From assembly GCA_029974035.1 (NCBI GenBank), contig JARKQG010000104.1:8342-72341 (forward strand): 64,000 nt of DNA, read 5' to 3'. A model generated the notes under the pieces. It was not told where the DNA came from. It saw only the letters and a list, made by a program, of their open reading frames with translations, and did no database searches. This DNA comes from Eubacteriales bacterium. GTDB lineage: Bacteria; Bacillota_A; Clostridia; Christensenellales; Aristaeellaceae. Below, in pieces: positions 25,496 through 33,516 of this stretch. Made by a program: the position numbers and the translations under genes. Position 1 is the first letter of the stretch. Each line of letters starts with the position of its first letter.

Positions 25496-27247
25496 ATGGA
25501 AACTGGCCCCCGCGAAAAATGCATGTACTGCTTTGAACCGCTGGATGGTAAGGGCGAATGCCCCGCCTGCGGCCGGGATCCGCTGGCGCCCGTATCGCCC
25601 AGCCACCTGGCGCCGGGCACGGTGCTGCGCACGCGGTTTCTCGTGGGGCGCGCGCTGGGGCAGGACGCGGGCGGCATCGTCTACGTGGCGCAGGACCTGA
25701 AGACCGGCGCCAAGCTCCGGGTGCGCGAATACTTCCCGCGGGACGCCGCCGAGCGTCAGGCCGACGGTTCCGTCGCCGTGCGCCCCGGCGCGGAGGCCGC
25801 CTTCCAGAAGGGCCTTTCCGAGATGAGCGCCAGCGTGCAGCCCAACGACAGCGCCCGCAAGCGCGTGTTCTTCGAGGATAACGGCACCGGCTACCTGGTG
25901 CAGCGCAAGGCCGGCGCGGCCGAAGCCCCGGCAGAGGCCCTCACCGAGGAAGTCCCGGTGAAAAAAGTCACAAAACAGGCGCTCATCATGGGCGGCGTGG
26001 TGGTGGCGATGGTGATCATCGCGCTGATCGTGGTGATCTCGCTGGGCCGGAACGCGCTGGACGCCACCAATACCCCCCAGAACCCCGACGACGTATGGAG
26101 CGCACCCACCGAAACCCCCGCGCCCGACGCCAGCCAGACCCCGGACCCGGACGATCTGCCCATCGTGGATACGGACCCCTCCTGGCAGGACGCGGAGGGC
26201 GGCGAGGACATCGGCGGCGGCTACACCGACGATCAGGACTACGATGGCGACGACACCGTGGACTTCGACGGGCCTACGCCCAAGCCCACGCCGGTCGTCA
26301 ACTACCGCAAGGCTTCCGCGTCGCAGATCGAGGATCTGCAGTGGCGGCTGATCGAGCTCCGGTGGCTGGACGACGGCTGGCCCACCGGAAAATACGACAA
26401 GGCCACCGAAAACGCGGTCAAGGCGTTTCAGCGCTACGTGAACGAAAACTTCGGCGCGAAGCTCACCGTGGACGGAACCGCCGGCACCAGCACCATCCAG
26501 TGGCTGTTTGACGCGGACGCGCCCATCAAGCCCAACACCACCCCCATCCCGACGGTGACGCCTGTGCCGACGCCGACGCCGGAGCCCACCGCCTGGCCGA
26601 ACCCCACCGAAACCCCCGCGCCGACGTCCGCAGCCACGCCCACGCCGACCCCGGAGCCCGCGCCGACGTCGGAGCCGACGCCCACGCCGGAACCGACGCC
26701 CACGCCGGAACCGACGCCCACGCCGACACCGGAACCCACGCCGACGCCGACGCCGGAACCGACGCCCACGCCGCAACCGACGCCCACGCCGACGCCGGAA
26801 CCCACGCCGACGCCGACCCCGGAGCCGACGCCTACGCCGACCCCGGAACCCACGCCTACGCCGACCCCGGAACCCACGCCGACGCCGACCCCGGAACCCA
26901 CGCCGACGCCGACCCCGGAACCGACGCCCACGCCGACCCCGGAACCCACGCCCACGCCGACCCCGGAGCCGACGCCCACACCGACGCCGGAACCCACGCC
27001 GACGCCGACGCCGGAGCCCACGCCCACGCCGGAGCCGGAAGAAACCCCGAGCCCCGCCGATCAGGCGATGCAGAAGCTGGCCAGCCTGGGCTGGATGCCC
27101 GAAGGCACCGCCGCGGCGGATGCAATCCTGGCCTTCCAGACCGCCGCCGCGGAAACCGGCCTCTTCCCGGATGTTGCGCCCACCGGGGTGCTGGACAATG
27201 CCACCATTGCCGCGCTGAACAGCCCCGACGCGCCCATCGCGCCATAA
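25496..27247 (+). CDS. Zinc-ribbon/kinase-remnant membrane protein with PTPE repeats and peptidoglycan-binding domain
   Basis: The 583-aa protein is a mosaic. Cys9, 12, 22 and 25 form a zinc ribbon. Residues 39-110 match only the N-lobe start of clostridial Ser/Thr kinases ([17 protein letters not shown]...[11 protein letters not shown]), but the glycine loop is GQDAGGIV, the usual VAIKEYFP lysine is Arg, and the rest of the kinase is missing. A membrane helix spans about 162-184. Outside are an acidic linker, a PG_binding_1 domain (about 272-342), a PTPE-rich spacer (about 347-515) and a second shorter binding-like segment (516-583). It looks like a cell-wall-spanning sensor or tether with a dead cytoplasmic domain. 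Confidence 0.8.
   Translation: METGPREKCMYCFEPLDGKGECPACGRDPLAPVSPSHLAPGTVLRTRFLVGRALGQDAGGIVYVAQDLKTGAKLRVREYFPRDAAERQADGSVAVRPGAEAAFQKGLSEMSASVQPNDSARKRVFFEDNGTGYLVQRKAGAAEAPAEALTEEVPVKKVTKQALIMGGVVVAMVIIALIVVISLGRNALDATNTPQNPDDVWSAPTETPAPDASQTPDPDDLPIVDTDPSWQDAEGGEDIGGGYTDDQDYDGDDTVDFDGPTPKPTPVVNYRKASASQIEDLQWRLIELRWLDDGWPTGKYDKATENAVKAFQRYVNENFGAKLTVDGTAGTSTIQWLFDADAPIKPNTTPIPTVTPVPTPTPEPTAWPNPTETPAPTSAATPTPTPEPAPTSEPTPTPEPTPTPEPTPTPTPEPTPTPTPEPTPTPQPTPTPTPEPTPTPTPEPTPTPTPEPTPTPTPEPTPTPTPEPTPTPTPEPTPTPTPEPTPTPTPEPTPTPTPEPTPTPTPEPTPTPEPEETPSPADQAMQKLASLGWMPEGTAAADAILAFQTAAAETGLFPDVAPTGVLDNATIAALNSPDAPIAP
26559..27040 (+). repeat. Tandem repeat encoding the PTPTPEPT spacer
   Basis: About 480 bp of near-perfect short tandem units of the type CCGACGCCGACGCCGGAACC, encoding Pro-Thr-Pro-Thr-Pro-Glu. 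The unit length varies in multiples of 6 bases, so copy-number change would keep the frame and only alter spacer length. Confidence 0.9.
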
Positions 27248-27257
27248 CCTGAATGCG

Positions 27258-27285
27258 GAACGCCGCCCTTTTCGGGGCGGCGTTC
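27258..27285 (+). terminator. Terminator after the PTPE protein gene
   Basis: GAACGCCGCC and GGCGGCGTTC pair over 10 bp, followed by CTCTCT rather than a pure T run; the strength is uncertain. It lies in a convergent gap and may serve both strands. Confidence 0.55.
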
Positions 27286-27315
27286 TCTCTGGGATAAAAT
27301 CCGGGCGGGCGGAGG

Positions 27316-27957
27316 TCAGTCGCCTTCGGGCGCATCCGTCCCGGCGCCCCGGTGCGGCCCCCGGGGCGCCCCATGGCACCCGCGGCGGCGGGGGTCCCCG
27401 TCAAAGCGGCCGTGGTTATGGCTGCCAAAGGCGCCTTCCGGGCCCATTCGGCCGGGGCCGAAGCCGTGGGGATGCGTCGGCCCAAAGGGACGGCGGCAGA
27501 AATCCGGCGCCGCGTCCCCGTCGGCCTCCAGCGCGGCGATCAACCGGTCCAGCATGTCGGACAAGGCGGCGCGCTCTTCCGCGCTCAGGCAGTCGAAGAG
27601 GGATTCGCCCTCCTCCGACGCCTCCGACGCCTCCGACGCCTCCCGGCCCTTGTCCGTCAGCGAAACCACCGCCGCGCGGCGGTCGTCCTCCGACGGCGCG
27701 CGCTCGATCAGCCCGTTGCGTTCCAGCTTGGCCAGGAGCTCGCTCAGCGACTGCTGGCGCATGTCCAGCAGGTAGGAAAGCTGCTTCTGGCTGATGGTGG
27801 GCTGCATCTTCAGGATGGACAGCACCCGCCCCTGGCCCCGCAGCGGGCTGCCGAAGGGCCCGAAGGCGCGCATCTTCGCCATCTGCCGGCGGTGCTGGAG
27901 CATTTGCAGACGCATCAGCTTTTCCATCAGCATCGAGGCTTCGTTTGTATCGTACAT
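27316..27957 (-). CDS. MarR-family repressor with Gly/His/Arg-rich tail
   Basis: The 213-aa protein has the winged helix-turn-helix of MarR (VLSILKMQPTISQKQLSYLLDMRQQSLSELLAKLERNGLIER, then the wing EDDRRAAVVSLTDKG). The last ~65 residues are rich in Gly, His, Pro and Arg (FGPTHPHGFGPGRMG...HNHGRFDG), unusual for the family and possibly metal-binding or disordered. Its promoter carries two direct repeats, the likely self-operator. No co-transcribed target is adjacent on the minus strand; the divergent signalling genes at 28 kb are possible targets. Confidence 0.88.
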   Translation of the reverse strand: MYDTNEASMLMEKLMRLQMLQHRRQMAKMRAFGPFGSPLRGQGRVLSILKMQPTISQKQLSYLLDMRQQSLSELLAKLERNGLIERAPSEDDRRAAVVSLTDKGREASEASEASEEGESLFDCLSAEERAALSDMLDRLIAALEADGDAAPDFCRRPFGPTHPHGFGPGRMGPEGAFGSHNHGRFDGDPRRRGCHGAPRGPHRGAGTDAPEGD

Positions 27958-27991
27958 GGGACCACACTCCTTTTCGCGGCACCCAATAAAT

Positions 27992-28038
27992 CAGGCACCT
28001 GTGCTTTTGATTATACAGGCACCTGTGATATTTGTCAA
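27992..28038 (-). promoter_or_regulatory. MarR-gene promoter with two direct-repeat operators
   Basis: On the minus strand a perfect TTGACA (complement 28033-28038) and perfect TATAAT (complement 28010-28015) are 17 bp apart. A 12-base word, CACAGGTGCCTG, occurs twice with a 24-bp period (complements of 28016-28027 and 27992-28003), once in the spacer and once at the start site. A protein bound there would block the promoter. Confidence 0.8.
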
Positions 28039-28101
28039 GGGGGATTCTCCGCGCTTTGACGGTTTTTTTGCGGCGGAAACGGCGCGCGCGCAGATTCGGG
28101 G

Positions 28102-28130
28102 TTGACAGGCGCGGCGACTTCCACTATTAT
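28102..28130 (+). promoter_or_regulatory. Promoter of the first GGDEF/HD-GYP gene
   Basis: Perfect TTGACA (28102-28107), 17-bp spacer, TATTAT (28125-28130). Confidence 0.8.
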
Positions 28131-28258
28131 GAAAATAGAAAGGTGTGCACGTTACAGAAGGTACCTTTCGGGTAATTACTGGAGTAAGGCAATTTGTGCC
28201 GGAGTTGTGCGGCCGCGCACAAGGCTCTGGACGGCCGGCCCGCAGATGAGGGATAGGA
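28131..28258 (+). other. Structured 5' leader of the first GGDEF/HD-GYP gene
   Basis: About 120 bases of leader contain GAAAGGT/ACCTTTC around an 18-base loop, a small GGCA/TGCC stem and TTGTGCG-GCC-GCGCACAA. I do not recognise a cyclic-di-GMP riboswitch core. The ribosome site before ATG 28259 is weak (GGGATAGG). Confidence 0.4.
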
Positions 28259-30781
28259 ATGAGCCAGGCGTCCGATGCAACGACAAAGGTCCTGGAAGAA
28301 CAGGGGCTGCTGGCGCGCCGCTTGCGCCTTCTCGTACCCGCTGCGCTGATTGCGGCGCTGCTGGGTGCGGTATACCTTCACTATTCTTACCTCCGTTATG
28401 AGCGATACGCCATGGATGATGCCGTCCAAATGGTGGAAATGGCCGAACTCCTGCTGGACCGGCAGATCAAGGGCCAGGTCTGGAACGGTCTGGTCAACAC
28501 GGAGGAGCCGGCGTATCAGGCGCTTCGGCGCACGCTGATGCAGTTTCGCGAAGAAAACCCGCAGGTCCGCTTCATATATCTTTTCTTTGAACAGGATGGG
28601 AAATATTACATATTCATGGATTCGGAGCCGGAAGACTCCGAAGATTATTCCCCATACGGACAGGAATATGTAACCTCGACGGACGGCGTCCGGCGGGCGT
28701 TCGCCCAGCGCGAGACCATCGTGGACGGCGCCCAGACCGACCGCTGGGGCACTTGGGTCAGCGCGCTGACCCCGGTGCTGGGCGAGGACGGCGAAATCCT
28801 GGCGGTGCTGGGCATGGACTATCCGGCGGACCAGTGGCGCGCGGGCCTGATGGAACGGATGCGGCCCGACTTCATCATCGTCGGCAGCGTGGTGCTTTTG
28901 GGGATCGCGCTGTGCTGGATGCTGCTGGAGCGGGGACGCCTGGCGCGGCTCAGCCGCAGGCTGGCCTTAGACGAGGCGCTGTTCCGCACCGTGATCGACC
29001 AGGCGCCCATGGGCATCATCATCAGCGCGCCGGGCGTCGAGGGGCTGGGGGAAGCCTTCTCCGGCAGCCGGTTCAACCGGATGTTCCGCCGGATCGTCGA
29101 CCGCTCGGAGGAAGAGCTGAACGCCCTGGGCTGGAGGGACATCACCCACCCGGAGGACGTGGACATCTCCCGCCAGCTCCACGAACGGCTGAAGCGCGGC
29201 GAAATCGACCGCTTCGCCTTTGTCAAGCGCTACACGCGGCCGGACGGCATCGACGTGTGGGTCAACGCCAAGGCCGTGCGGGTGGATGCGCCGGGGGCCG
29301 GGAGCTACGCGGTGGCGCTGATCGAGGACATCACCGCCCGCAAGCAGGCGGAGGACGCGCTCAGCGAGAGCGAGCGGTCCAAGGCCGTGCTGCTGTCCCA
29401 CCTGCCGGGGCTGGCCTACCGCTGCCGGCCCGACCGGGTGTGGACGATGGAGTTCGTATCCGAAGGCTGTCAGACGCTGACCGGCTATCCGCCGGAGGCC
29501 TTCCTGGGCAACCGGGACATCAGCTTCAACGACCTGATCGCCCCGGAATACCACACCATCCAGTGGGACGAATGGCAGCGCGTGCTGTCGCTGCGGGAGA
29601 GCTTCCGCCACGAATACGAGATCATCACCCGGAACGGCGAGCGCAGGTGGGTGCTGGAGCTGGGCCAGGGCATCTACCGGGAGGACGGGACGGTCGAGGC
29701 GCTGGAGGGCATCGTCATCGACATCTCCAGCCAGAAGGAAAACGAGTCGCGCCTTCTGTACGTCAGCGAGCACGACCCGATGACCGGCCTGTACAACCGG
29801 CGCTTCTACGAGCGCATCCGCAGGGAGCGGGACGACCCGAAATACCTTCCACTTTCGGTAGCGGTGTGCGACATCGACGGGCTGCACCTGGTCAACGACG
29901 TGTTCGGCCTTTCGGAGGGCGACCGGCTGATCACGCAGACCGCGCAGCTGCTCACGCAGTGCGCCCGCCCCGGCGACATCCTGATCCGCTCCGGCGGCGA
30001 CGAGTTCACGCTGATCATGCCCCGCACCCCCGCCTCGGAGGCCGAGGCCATCAGCCGGCGCATCAACCGGGCCGTGAGCGCCTTCAACGAAAACCTCCCC
30101 CATCCCGATTACGAGATGAGCCTCTCCGTGGGCGTGAGCACGCGGATGAGCATGGACATCGGCTTCGTTCAGACGGTCCAGTCCGCCCAGGAGAACATGC
30201 ACTACCACAAGCTGCTGGAGAGCCGCAGCCCGCACAACTCCATCCTGTCGTCGGTGATGGCCACCATGCTGGCCCGAAGCCGCGAAACCGAGGCCCACGG
30301 CGAGCGGCTGGTGAGCCTCTCCCGCAGGATGGGCGAGGCGCTGGGGCTGGAGCAAAAGGAGATGGACGAGCTGGCGCTGTACGCCATGCTGCACGACATC
30401 GGCAAGGTGGGCGTGGACGACCGCATCCTCAACAAGCCCGGCAGGCTCAATGACGAGGAATGGGAACAGATGAAAAAGCACTCCGAAATCGGCTACCGGA
30501 TCGCCGCCTCGGCGTCGGAGCTGTCCCACGTGGCGGACTACATCCTGTCCCACCACGAGCAGTGGGACGGCCTCGGCTATCCGAGGGGCCTCGCCGGGGA
30601 CCAGATTCCGCTGCTGTCCAGGCTGCTGGCCATCGTGGACGCCTATGACGCGATGACCGAGGACAGGGTGTACCGCCGGGCCATGACCAGCGACGACGCG
30701 CTGGAGGAGATCCGGCGCGGCGCGGGCAGCCAGTTTGATCCCGATCTGGCGGCGCGGTTCATCCGGTTGGTCCAGGGATAG
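28259..30781 (+). CDS. Membrane PAS-PAS-GGDEF-HD-GYP cyclic-di-GMP protein
   Basis: The 840-aa protein has two membrane helices (about 22-42 and 200-220) enclosing an extracellular sensor, two PAS domains (about 240-370 and 375-495), a GGDEF domain with DPMTGLYNRRF and intact RSGGDEF, and an HD-GYP domain with MLHDIGKVG and HHEQWDGLGYPRGLAG. GGDEF makes cyclic di-GMP and HD-GYP breaks it down, so one polypeptide has both activities; which one dominates is not evident. A paralogue with the same output half follows 82 bases later. Its stop is followed by a GC-rich hairpin (30788-30810) without a T run. Confidence 0.92.
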   Translation: MSQASDATTKVLEEQGLLARRLRLLVPAALIAALLGAVYLHYSYLRYERYAMDDAVQMVEMAELLLDRQIKGQVWNGLVNTEEPAYQALRRTLMQFREENPQVRFIYLFFEQDGKYYIFMDSEPEDSEDYSPYGQEYVTSTDGVRRAFAQRETIVDGAQTDRWGTWVSALTPVLGEDGEILAVLGMDYPADQWRAGLMERMRPDFIIVGSVVLLGIALCWMLLERGRLARLSRRLALDEALFRTVIDQAPMGIIISAPGVEGLGEAFSGSRFNRMFRRIVDRSEEELNALGWRDITHPEDVDISRQLHERLKRGEIDRFAFVKRYTRPDGIDVWVNAKAVRVDAPGAGSYAVALIEDITARKQAEDALSESERSKAVLLSHLPGLAYRCRPDRVWTMEFVSEGCQTLTGYPPEAFLGNRDISFNDLIAPEYHTIQWDEWQRVLSLRESFRHEYEIITRNGERRWVLELGQGIYREDGTVEALEGIVIDISSQKENESRLLYVSEHDPMTGLYNRRFYERIRRERDDPKYLPLSVAVCDIDGLHLVNDVFGLSEGDRLITQTAQLLTQCARPGDILIRSGGDEFTLIMPRTPASEAEAISRRINRAVSAFNENLPHPDYEMSLSVGVSTRMSMDIGFVQTVQSAQENMHYHKLLESRSPHNSILSSVMATMLARSRETEAHGERLVSLSRRMGEALGLEQKEMDELALYAMLHDIGKVGVDDRILNKPGRLNDEEWEQMKKHSEIGYRIAASASELSHVADYILSHHEQWDGLGYPRGLAGDQIPLLSRLLAIVDAYDAMTEDRVYRRAMTSDDALEEIRRGAGSQFDPDLAARFIRLVQG

Positions 30782-30863
30782 ACGATGCCCCCGGCGCGCT
30801 CCGCCGGGGGTGTTCCGCATCCAGACCGGTCCGGGCGCCCGGACGCAAAAGGAGGGTGGGGAC

Positions 30864-32612
30864 ATGGCAAGGCGCGGCAATTCCGGGAGGACCGGGCGGG
30901 CGGCCCGGTGGCTGATCGGCATCCGGGGCGGGCCCGCACGGGTGGCGCTTTTGTACCTGGCGGCGGGCGGCGCGTGGATCGTGCTGTCCGACACCTTCGC
31001 CTGGGAGGCCGTGGCGGGCCGGGGCGTCTTCCAGATCAGCGTGGTCAAGGGGCTCTTTTTCGTGGCCGCCTCCGCGGCGCTGATCTTCTTTCTGGTGCGC
31101 GCCACGCTCAAATCCATCCTCGAGTCCCGGGAGACGATCCTCAGGATGAACCGGGCGCTGGAGGCGTCCAGCGAGATGTACAGGGGCATCTCCGAGGACT
31201 ACCACAACCGGCAGGCGCTGCTGGAGGGGCTGATGAACGCCATTCCGGACCTGATCTTCTACAAGGACGGCGCGCGGCGCTACCTGGGCGGGAACAGGGC
31301 CTTTCACGATTTTCTGGGCCTGCCCCAGGACGCCGCCGCCGGAAGGCGGGACGGAGAACTGCTCCCCGCCGCCGAAGCGGAGCTGTTCGGCCGGGGCGAC
31401 GAGGCGTGCCTGGAGCGGGGGGAGATGGCGCGCTACGAGGAAGTCGTGCGGCGGGGCGGGACCGTGCGCTACCTGGAAACCGTCAAGACGCCCTTCCGGG
31501 ACGCCGAGGGCCGCGTCGCCGGGCTGATTGGCGTCAGCCGCGACGTGACGGAGCGCCGCCTGGAGGAGGAGCGCATCCTCTACATCAGCACCCACGATGC
31601 CCTTACGGGCCTTTTCAACCGCGTCCACATGGTCGAGGCAATCTGGACGCTGGACCAGCCGGAGCACCTGCCGCTGACGGTGGTCATGGGCGACATCAAC
31701 GGGCTGAAGCTGATCAACGATTCGATGGGCCACGCCCGGGGCGACCAGGTGATCGCCGCCGCCGCAAATATCCTCAGAGCCTGCCGGCGCGAGGGCGACG
31801 TGGTGGCGCGCACCGGCGGCGACGAATTTACCGTGCTCATGCCCAATTCGGACGAGGCCGACGCCCAGGCCTTTGCCGAGGCAGTCCGCGTCGCCAGCCA
31901 GGCGCGCGCCGCCGCGCTGAACGAGCTGCGCTTTGCCAGCCTGTCGCTGGGCTGGGCCACCAAGCACGCCCCGGAGGACCCCATCGATCGGGTGCGCAAG
32001 GCCGCCGAGGACGCCATGTACCGCCGCAAGATCTTCGAAAGCCGCAGCCTGCACAGCTCGATTTTGTCCTCCATCAAAAAGACCATGCTGGAAAAGAGCG
32101 ACGAAACCGAGGCCCACGCCGAGCGGCTGGCGGCCCTCTCCGCGAGGCTGGGCCGCGCGCTGAAGCTGCCCGACGAAAGCCTGGTGGCGCTGGAGCTTCT
32201 CAGCACGCTGCACGACATCGGCAAGATCTCGGTGGACAAGAACCTCCTCACCAAGAACACGCCGCTGACCGAGGCCGACTGGCGGGAGATCCGAAAGCAT
32301 CCCGAGGTGGGCTACCGGATCGCGATGGCGTCGCCGGAATTGATGCACATCGCGGAGCACATCCTGTCCCACCACGAACGGTGGGATGGCGCGGGCTACC
32401 CCCGGGGCCTTGCCGGTACGGCCATTCCGCTGCTGGCGCGGGTGCTGTCGGTGGTGGACGCCTTTGACGCCATGACCCAGGACCGCGCCTACCGCCCCGC
32501 AATGCCGCTCGCGGCCGCGCTGACGGAGATCCGCAAAAACGCCGGCACCCAGTTTGATCCCGCCGTCGCGGGCGCGTTTCTGGATCTGATGCAGGCCGCC
32601 CAAAACGCCTAG
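30864..32612 (+). CDS. Membrane PAS-GGDEF-HD-GYP cyclic-di-GMP protein
   Basis: The 582-aa paralogue has two N-terminal membrane helices (about 25-80) with only a short outer loop, one PAS domain (about 125-235), GGDEF (HDALTGLFNRVHM, RTGGDEF) and HD-GYP (LHDIGKISVD, HHERWDGAGYPRGLAG), all key residues present. ATG 30864 has GGAGGG 7 bases upstream. The GGDEF-to-HD-GYP part is closely similar to the upstream gene (both have ...SILSS...TEAHAERL), suggesting tandem duplication with replacement of the sensor. Its stop codon lies within the left arm of an inverted-repeat element. Confidence 0.92.
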   Translation: MARRGNSGRTGRAARWLIGIRGGPARVALLYLAAGGAWIVLSDTFAWEAVAGRGVFQISVVKGLFFVAASAALIFFLVRATLKSILESRETILRMNRALEASSEMYRGISEDYHNRQALLEGLMNAIPDLIFYKDGARRYLGGNRAFHDFLGLPQDAAAGRRDGELLPAAEAELFGRGDEACLERGEMARYEEVVRRGGTVRYLETVKTPFRDAEGRVAGLIGVSRDVTERRLEEERILYISTHDALTGLFNRVHMVEAIWTLDQPEHLPLTVVMGDINGLKLINDSMGHARGDQVIAAAANILRACRREGDVVARTGGDEFTVLMPNSDEADAQAFAEAVRVASQARAAALNELRFASLSLGWATKHAPEDPIDRVRKAAEDAMYRRKIFESRSLHSSILSSIKKTMLEKSDETEAHAERLAALSARLGRALKLPDESLVALELLSTLHDIGKISVDKNLLTKNTPLTEADWREIRKHPEVGYRIAMASPELMHIAEHILSHHERWDGAGYPRGLAGTAIPLLARVLSVVDAFDAMTQDRAYRPAMPLAAALTEIRKNAGTQFDPAVAGAFLDLMQAAQNA

Positions 32613-32773
32613 TCGTCCGCGAAGCCTAATTTCCGCGCTATGGCTGGATCTTTTCCTGTCCGGCTGTGTCGCGCTCCGCTTGACGTAGCGCTGCTCCGCC
32701 TGCGCTCCGGCTCCGTGCCGGGCAGAAAAATCTCTGCGCCCTATCATCGGTTCTTAGACTTCGTGGACTACTA
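32610..32773. repeat. 164-bp element with imperfect 20-bp terminal inverted repeats (MITE-like)
   Basis: The ends 32610-32629 and 32754-32773 are inverted repeats matching at 17 of 20 positions. Nested arms TTTTCCTGTCCGGC and GCCGGGCAGAAAA lie inside. The right end runs into a perfect 16-bp palindrome GGACTACTAGTAGTCC (32764-32779). There is no reading frame. It overlaps the preceding stop codon and lies before a DUF1275 gene. It may be a non-autonomous insertion or a folded intergenic RNA. Confidence 0.6.
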
Positions 32774-32813
32774 GTAGTCCGCGAACCATTTCGCATACGG
32801 AGGAGGCGCGCCG

Positions 32814-33512
32814 TTGCGCGACCAAAGAGAAAACCCCCGGCCCAGGGGGCAGATGTCGGATTCGCTGGCGGTGGGCCTTCTGCTGGCCTTTTCCGGCGGA
32901 TTCATGGATGCCTATACCTATGTGTTCAGGGGCGGCGTGTTCGCCAACGCCCAGACGGGCAACATCATCCTGATGGGCATTCACCTGATGGAGGGGAGCA
33001 TCTCCGCCTCCGCGCGCTACCTGATCCCGATCCTGTCCTTTGCGCTGGGCGTGTTCGCGGCCCAGGCCATGCGGCTGGGCTTTCGCAGGCGGCGGCGCCT
33101 GCATTGGCGGCAGGCCTGCCTGGCGGTGGAGATGGCCGTGATGCTGGCGGTGGGCTTCATGGGGCAGGGCGCGAACCTGGCCGCCAACAGCCTCGTGTCG
33201 CTGGCCTGCGGCATTCAGGTGCAGTCCTTCCAGAAGGTCCGGGGCAACGCCATCGCCACCACCATGTGCATCGGCAACCTTCGCACCGCCACGGAATTGC
33301 TCGCCCGGGGAATGCGCGGCCGGGACCGGGCGCTTTTCGGGCGCAGCGGCTTCTACTACGGCATGATTCTGACCTTTGCGCTGGGCGCGGTTGCCGGAAA
33401 GCTGGCGGTGGCGCCCTTCGGGCAGCGGGCGATCTGGGTCTGCGCGGCGCTTCTGCTGGCGGCGTTTGCCGTCATGCTGGCGGAGGAAGAGCGGGAGGAG
33501 CGCGCCCGGTAG
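32814..33512 (+). CDS. DUF1275 (YoaK-like) membrane protein
   Basis: The 232-aa protein has about six hydrophobic helices and the family motifs SGGFMDAYTYVFRGGVFANAQTGNIILMG and GIQVQSFQKVRGNAIATTMCIGNLRTATELL. The function of the family is not established. TTG 32814 is chosen because GGAGGAGG ends 8 bases upstream; ATG 32853 is a possible alternative. It converges with the germination operon. Confidence 0.88.
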   Translation: MRDQRENPRPRGQMSDSLAVGLLLAFSGGFMDAYTYVFRGGVFANAQTGNIILMGIHLMEGSISASARYLIPILSFALGVFAAQAMRLGFRRRRRLHWRQACLAVEMAVMLAVGFMGQGANLAANSLVSLACGIQVQSFQKVRGNAIATTMCIGNLRTATELLARGMRGRDRALFGRSGFYYGMILTFALGAVAGKLAVAPFGQRAIWVCAALLLAAFAVMLAEEEREERAR

Positions 33513-33516
33513 CGCG

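Noticed and set aside
26434..27027. Long Gly-Val-Gly-Ser reading frame on the minus strand
   Set aside because: It is the antisense of the PTPE tandem repeat; no ribosome site or family similarity.
26559..27040. Regular repeats that could suggest a CRISPR array
   Set aside because: The units are contiguous, short and lack unique spacers; they encode a proline-rich segment in frame.
24077..27379. 1100-codon minus-strand frame opposite the HAD-Tmk and PTPE genes
   Set aside because: Same artefact; the plus-strand genes have recognisable domains and ribosome sites.
28131..28258. Cyclic-di-GMP (GEMM) riboswitch before the GGDEF gene
   Set aside because: The conserved receptor and core sequences of both known classes are absent by eye.
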